Source of the DNA: an uncultured Eubacteriales bacterium
GTDB taxonomy: Bacteria > Bacillota_A > Clostridia > Christensenellales > Aristaeellaceae
Length of the DNA: 10,005 bases
Direction of reading: 5' to 3'
NCBI GenBank assembly: GCA_900321945.1
Contig: ONXY01000289.1
Location: forward strand, 1 to 10,005
How positions within the stretch are numbered: position 1 is the first letter of the stretch; each line of letters begins with the position of its first letter. A program made the position numbers and the translations under genes. The notes below the pieces were generated by a model. That model did not search any database, had not been told where the DNA came from, and saw only the letters and a program-made list of their open reading frames with translations. Shown piece by piece: positions 7,251 through 10,005 of this stretch.

Positions 7251-8780
7251 ATGAGTTCCGTACTGACGATTTACTATACCTCGGATACCCACGGCTATCT
7301 GTATCCGACTCATTTCCGGGACAAAAACCCCCATCCCATGGGGGTTTTATCCATGCGCTTTCCGAAGGATGAAAACACGCTGATCATCGACGGCGGGGAT
7401 ACGATTCAGGGATCGCCGCTGATCTATTACTGCAGGACGAACGGCGTCCCGCTGCCTGTAGCCCGGGCCATGAACGACCGGGGATACGACTACGTGACGC
7501 TGGGAAATCACGACTTCAATCTGGGACCGGATATGCTTTCCTCCTATCTGGACGAGCTGAAGGCGGAATGCCTCTGCGCCAACGTCCGGGACGCTGAAGG
7601 GCGGCTGAAAACGGCGCCTTACGCGGTGCGCGTGATGGGGAACGGCCTGCGGGTGGGACTCATCGGAATTGTGACGGACTGGGTAAACCGGTGGGAAAAA
7701 CCGGAGAATCTGCGGGGACTGACCGTTACGGATCCGCTGAAGGCTGCCCGCGAAGCGGCGGAGGCGCTGCGGGGCAGGGTGGACGTACTGATCGGCATCT
7801 ATCACGGCGGCATCGAAAAGAATCCGGCTACCGGCCAGCTTCTTTCGGACACGGACGAGAACATCGCGTGCCGGCTGTGCGAGGAACTGCCATTTGACCT
7901 TCTGCTCACGGGACACCAGCACATGGCTTTCGCGGGAGGAGAATGGGCCGGAACCTGGATGGTGCAGCCGCCGGCCAACGCGGAGGCATTCGTCAGGGTA
8001 ACCCTGGACGGGGAGGGGCGATTCGCTTCCGAGCTTCTTCCTGTTCCGGATCAGGCGGATCTCCGCCCGGAGGAAGAGGCGCTTCTGGAAAAGCTGAACC
8101 GGTGGCTGGATCAGCCTACAGGGCGCCTGTCCAGGCCCCTCTGGCCGAAAGATCATCTGAGCATGGCGCTGGAAGGCAGCGGCATCGCTGATTTTTTCAA
8201 CCGGGTACAGATGCACGCCAGCGGGGCTGAGATCAGCTGCGCCGCGCTGGCCAACAGTGTCCGGGGCTTCGACCGGGAAGTTACGGTCCGGGACGTGGTG
8301 GCCAGCTACGTCTACACCAACACGCTTGTCGTGCTGGAAGTGAGCGGCGGAATTCTGCGTCAGGCTCTCGAGCAGTGCGCAACTTTCTTCGACGTGGGGG
8401 AGGACGGAAGCATCCGGGTCAGCGCGCCGTTTCTGGAACCGAAGGAAGCCTATTACAACTATGATTATTTCGCCGGAATACGGTACGCTTTCGACCTGAC
8501 CAGAGCGCCGGGAGAAAGGGTGACGGAGCTCCGGCTGGAGGACGGCCGGGAAGTGGAGCCGGAAGGAAAATACACCCTCTGCATGTGCGACTACCGCGCG
8601 ACCGGTTCCGGAAACTTTGATTTCTACCGGTCCTGCCCACGGGTCCGGGAAATCCAGACGGATATTTCCGAACTGATTCTGGACGAACTCAGACGGTACA
8701 GAATGATCGAGATTCCGGAGGGACACCCGTACAGGGTTTTTCGCAAGGGAATCCTACGGACGTCTGAAACTCCGTCTTGA
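7251..8780 (+). CDS. Cytoplasmic metallophosphatase/nucleotidase, CpdB/UshA class
   Basis: This hydrolase (509 residues) should release phosphate from nucleotides or related phosphoesters. The N-terminal metallophosphatase domain has the metal ligands in order: Asp12/His14, Asp50, Asn86-His87-Asp88, His185 and the GHQH motif with His222/His224. The C-terminal nucleotidase domain (about 300-500) has Asn335 and Arg338. Its Tyr-Val-Tyr-Thr-Asn-Thr (353-358) and Tyr-Arg-Ala-Thr-Gly-Ser-Gly-Asn-Phe (448-456) stretches resemble CpdB-type 2',3'-cyclic phosphodiesterase/3'-nucleotidases more than UshA. Well-known CpdB and UshA proteins are exported, but this one starts directly at the first catalytic strand with no signal peptide, so it should be cytoplasmic. 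The ATG at 7251 is one base after the second phnE stop, with AGAGG five bases ahead. An in-frame TTG at 7236 would add five residues and overlap phnE. The exact substrate is uncertain. Confidence 0.9.
   Translation: MSSVLTIYYTSDTHGYLYPTHFRDKNPHPMGVLSMRFPKDENTLIIDGGDTIQGSPLIYYCRTNGVPLPVARAMNDRGYDYVTLGNHDFNLGPDMLSSYLDELKAECLCANVRDAEGRLKTAPYAVRVMGNGLRVGLIGIVTDWVNRWEKPENLRGLTVTDPLKAAREAAEALRGRVDVLIGIYHGGIEKNPATGQLLSDTDENIACRLCEELPFDLLLTGHQHMAFAGGEWAGTWMVQPPANAEAFVRVTLDGEGRFASELLPVPDQADLRPEEEALLEKLNRWLDQPTGRLSRPLWPKDHLSMALEGSGIADFFNRVQMHASGAEISCAALANSVRGFDREVTVRDVVASYVYTNTLVVLEVSGGILRQALEQCATFFDVGEDGSIRVSAPFLEPKEAYYNYDYFAGIRYAFDLTRAPGERVTELRLEDGREVEPEGKYTLCMCDYRATGSGNFDFYRSCPRVREIQTDISELILDELRRYRMIEIPEGHPYRVFRKGILRTSETPS
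7324..7348 (+). other. Perfect 11-bp hairpin with T run inside the nucleotidase gene
   Basis: Positions 7324-7334 and 7338-7348 are perfect complements around a CCC loop: four A, five C, then AT on the left arm, mirrored on the right and ending in four T. It covers codons 25 to 33 of the nucleotidase. Its shape is that of a short intrinsic terminator and it reads in both directions (five T on the minus strand). Translating ribosomes would normally melt it. The short T run makes strong termination uncertain. Confidence 0.45.
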
Positions 8781-8805
8781 CAAGGACGGCTGTTTTTGTT
8801 AGATT
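8777..8805 (+). promoter_or_regulatory. Promoter ahead of deoC, overlapping the nucleotidase stop
   Basis: A perfect TTGACA (8777-8782) is followed by 17 bases and TAGATT (8800-8805, four of six), with TG one base upstream of the -10 box (8797-8798). The nucleotidase TGA stop (8778-8780) lies within the -35 box. Transcription would start near 8812, about 24 bases before a terminator hairpin, which suggests control by attenuation. Confidence 0.6.
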
Positions 8806-8834
8806 TGGCACAGGCAAAAACTGCGTTCCCGTCC

Positions 8835-8860
8835 GGCCCAGGGATGAATGGGCTTTTTTT
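8835..8860 (+). terminator. Intrinsic terminator or attenuator before deoC
   Basis: GCCCA (8836-8840) pairs with TGGGC (8849-8853) around an eight-base loop, with one further G-T pair, and seven T residues follow (8854-8860). It can end the transporter-nucleotidase transcript. Because the only promoter I see for deoC lies upstream of it, it could also act as an attenuator. The stem is short, so read-through is likely. Confidence 0.65.
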
Positions 8861-8889
8861 CCGATACAAAAAAGAATGGAGGGTAAACG

Positions 8890-9561
8890 ATGGACGTTCA
8901 GAAAATCTGCTCGATGGTGGATCATACGCTTCTGGCACAGACCGCCACGTGGGAGGACATCCGCGGGCTGTGCGACGACGGCATGGCCTATCATACTGCA
9001 TCCGTGTGCATTCCGCCCTGCTATGTGCGTCAGGCCGCGGAATATGTTCGGGGAAGGCTTCCGATCTGTACCGTGATCGGCTTTCCGAACGGGAACATGA
9101 CAACCGCCGCCAAGGTTTTCGAAACGAAGGACGCGATCGCAAACGGCGCTTCCGAAATCGATATGGTGATCAATATCGGCATGCTGAAAGCCGGCAGGAC
9201 GGATTACGTGCTGAACGAGATCAAAGAGATCCGGGCTGCCTGCGGGGATAAAATTCTCAAGGTAATCATCGAAACATGCCTGCTTACGGAAGAGGAGAAA
9301 ATAACTATGTGCCGCCTGGTGACGGAGGCGAAAGCCGATTTCATCAAGACGTCTACGGGTTTTTCCAAAGGTGGCGCGACCTTTGAGGATATCGCGCTGT
9401 TCGCGGCACATGTAGGCCCCGGAATCAGGATGAAGGCGGCGGGCGGAATCTCCTCTCTTGAGGACGCGGAGAAGTTTATTTCACTGGGAGCGACCAGACT
9501 GGGAACCAGCAGGATTATCAAGATTCTGAAAGCGGAGAATGCTGCTCCGGGGACGTACTGA
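8890..9561 (+). CDS. deoC: Deoxyribose-phosphate aldolase
   Basis: This cytoplasmic class I aldolase (223 residues) splits 2-deoxy-D-ribose 5-phosphate into acetaldehyde and glyceraldehyde 3-phosphate, the last step of deoxynucleoside breakdown. The Schiff-base lysine is Lys153 in Phe-Ile-Lys-Thr-Ser-Thr-Gly-Phe. Asp91 and Lys182 (Lys-Ala-Ala-Gly-Gly-Ile) correspond to the proton-relay Asp102 and Lys201 of the E. coli enzyme. The Asp-His-Thr-Leu-Leu start and the length are typical of the short Gram-positive form. GGAGGG lies six bases before the ATG. It sits 109 bases after the nucleotidase gene, from which a promoter and a terminator hairpin separate it, so it may be expressed independently. 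No phosphopentomutase or nucleoside phosphorylase is in the window. Confidence 0.95.
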   Translation: MDVQKICSMVDHTLLAQTATWEDIRGLCDDGMAYHTASVCIPPCYVRQAAEYVRGRLPICTVIGFPNGNMTTAAKVFETKDAIANGASEIDMVINIGMLKAGRTDYVLNEIKEIRAACGDKILKVIIETCLLTEEEKITMCRLVTEAKADFIKTSTGFSKGGATFEDIALFAAHVGPGIRMKAAGGISSLEDAEKFISLGATRLGTSRIIKILKAENAAPGTY

Positions 9562-9562
9562 G

Positions 9563-9594
9563 CTTCCGAAACCGGAAAAACGCCGGAACGGAAG
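9563..9594 (+). other. Hairpin in the deoC-fucU gap
   Basis: CTTCCG (9563-9568) pairs with CGGAAG (9589-9594), and inside it CCGG (9572-9575) pairs with CCGG (9583-9586) around a seven-base loop. It begins right after the deoC stop and has no T run, so it is not a typical terminator. It could protect the deoC message from 3' degradation or hold a regulator site. Confidence 0.35.
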
Positions 9595-9601
9595 GGAATG
9601 G

Positions 9602-9625
9602 CCGGAGCATGCCGCGGGGCTCCGG
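9602..9625 (+). other. Second hairpin in the deoC-fucU gap
   Basis: CCGGAGC (9602-9608) and GCTCCGG (9619-9625) form a 7-bp stem with a ten-base loop. No T run follows. With the hairpin at 9563-9594 it fills most of the 103-base gap, and a short inverted repeat (TTCCG-AA-CGGAA, 9638-9649) lies just before the ribosome binding site at 9651-9657. Confidence 0.35.
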
Positions 9626-9664
9626 GGGTAAGCGATATTCCGAACGGAAAAAGGAGGTACAGAT

Positions 9665-10005
9665 ATGCTCAGAGGAATACCCGACATCATAGGCTCAGAT
9701 CTGCTCAAGGCGCTGGCCGATACCGGACACGGGGATCTGGTCGCGATCGTGGACCATTTCTATCCCCCCGTCACCAAGGCGCCCAACGCGGTCAGTATTC
9801 AGGCAAAAGGCGTCGGTACCGTTGAGATGCTGGACGCGATTCTGAAGCTGTTTCCGCTGGACGTGGACTTTGAAAAATATCCGGTCCGGTATATGGTTCC
9901 GGATCCCGATTCCGGGATCGTGGTGGAAAGCTCCCCGGTATGGGAAGGAACAAAGGAGGCTGTCGTCCGGAACGGATACGATGTAAGCTGCGTGGGAACG
10001 ATTGA
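9665..10005 (+). CDS. fucU: RbsD/FucU-family sugar mutarotase (cut by window edge)
   Basis: The first 113 residues of a RbsD/FucU-family protein are visible, and the reading frame is open at the right edge; the family is usually about 140-150 residues. Members catalyse anomer or ring-form interconversion of sugars such as L-fucose or D-ribose. The N-terminal Leu-Lys-Ala-Leu-Ala-Asp-Thr-Gly-His-Gly-Asp stretch holds the conserved catalytic His22, and the Leu-Phe-Pro-Leu-Asp region resembles the Leu-Phe-Glu-Leu-Asp of FucU rather than RbsD. The usual Asp-Ala-Asn/His-Phe-Pro motif reads Asp-His-Phe-Tyr-Pro here (30-34), so the substrate may differ. AAGGAGG lies seven bases before the ATG. It follows deoC by 103 bases on the same strand and is probably co-transcribed. 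The symbol is family-level only. Confidence 0.82.
   Translation, partial: MLRGIPDIIGSDLLKALADTGHGDLVAIVDHFYPPVTKAPNAVSIQAKGVGTVEMLDAILKLFPLDVDFEKYPVRYMVPDPDSGIVVESSPVWEGTKEAVVRNGYDVSCVGTI

Noticed and set aside
8784..8834. Larger fold before deoC (GGACGG with CCGTCC, GTTTTTG with CAAAAAC), considered as a riboswitch
   Set aside because: The left arms lie upstream of the predicted transcript start, so only read-through RNA could form it. It does not overlap the terminator stem and matches no riboswitch class I recognise.
1..10005. Mobile element, phage, CRISPR or defence system
   Set aside because: No transposase, integrase, terminal repeats, spaced repeat array or defence-type domain was seen. 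The region reads as a sensor, transport and metabolic locus.

Overview
The window looks like chromosomal DNA from a GC-rich member of the Bacillota, probably of the Clostridia (an inference). The signs are strong AGGAGG-type ribosome binding sites, TTG start use, sigma-A-like promoters, a short Lys-Lys signal peptide and a Cache-type hybrid histidine kinase of the kind common in gut Clostridia. All recognisable genes lie on the + strand. I see no tRNA, rRNA, CRISPR array, insertion sequence or other mobile element. The long minus-strand reading frames are GC-driven shadows of the real genes.

Layout. Positions 1-214 are a divergent control region: a very good minus-strand promoter fires leftward out of the window, and a + strand promoter serves a large membrane hybrid histidine kinase (215-3334) with two receiver domains. 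A second control region (about 3324-3424) carries three ATCGT direct repeats exactly 11 bp apart and a promoter. It precedes a PhnD-type solute-binding protein (3425-4471), which is followed by a strong intrinsic terminator. Next comes a tight cluster of phnC-type ATPase, two phnE-type permeases and a metallophosphatase/nucleotidase without a signal peptide (4617-8780), with gaps of 1 to 13 bases. A promoter overlapping the nucleotidase stop codon and a terminator hairpin lie ahead of deoC (8890-9561). A RbsD/FucU-family sugar mutarotase gene (9665 onward) runs off the right edge.

Working together (inference). The binding protein, ATPase and two permeases form a complete PhnCDE-type importer. 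The window contains no phosphonate-breaking enzyme. The genes that follow are a cytoplasmic nucleotidase/phosphodiesterase of the CpdB/UshA class, deoxyribose-phosphate aldolase and a sugar mutarotase. This fits uptake of an intact organic phosphate, such as a nucleotide or sugar phosphate, followed by dephosphorylation and use of the sugar, better than phosphonate use. The upstream kinase could sense an extracellular ligand and control the transporter, but no DNA-binding response regulator is present in the window to complete that circuit.
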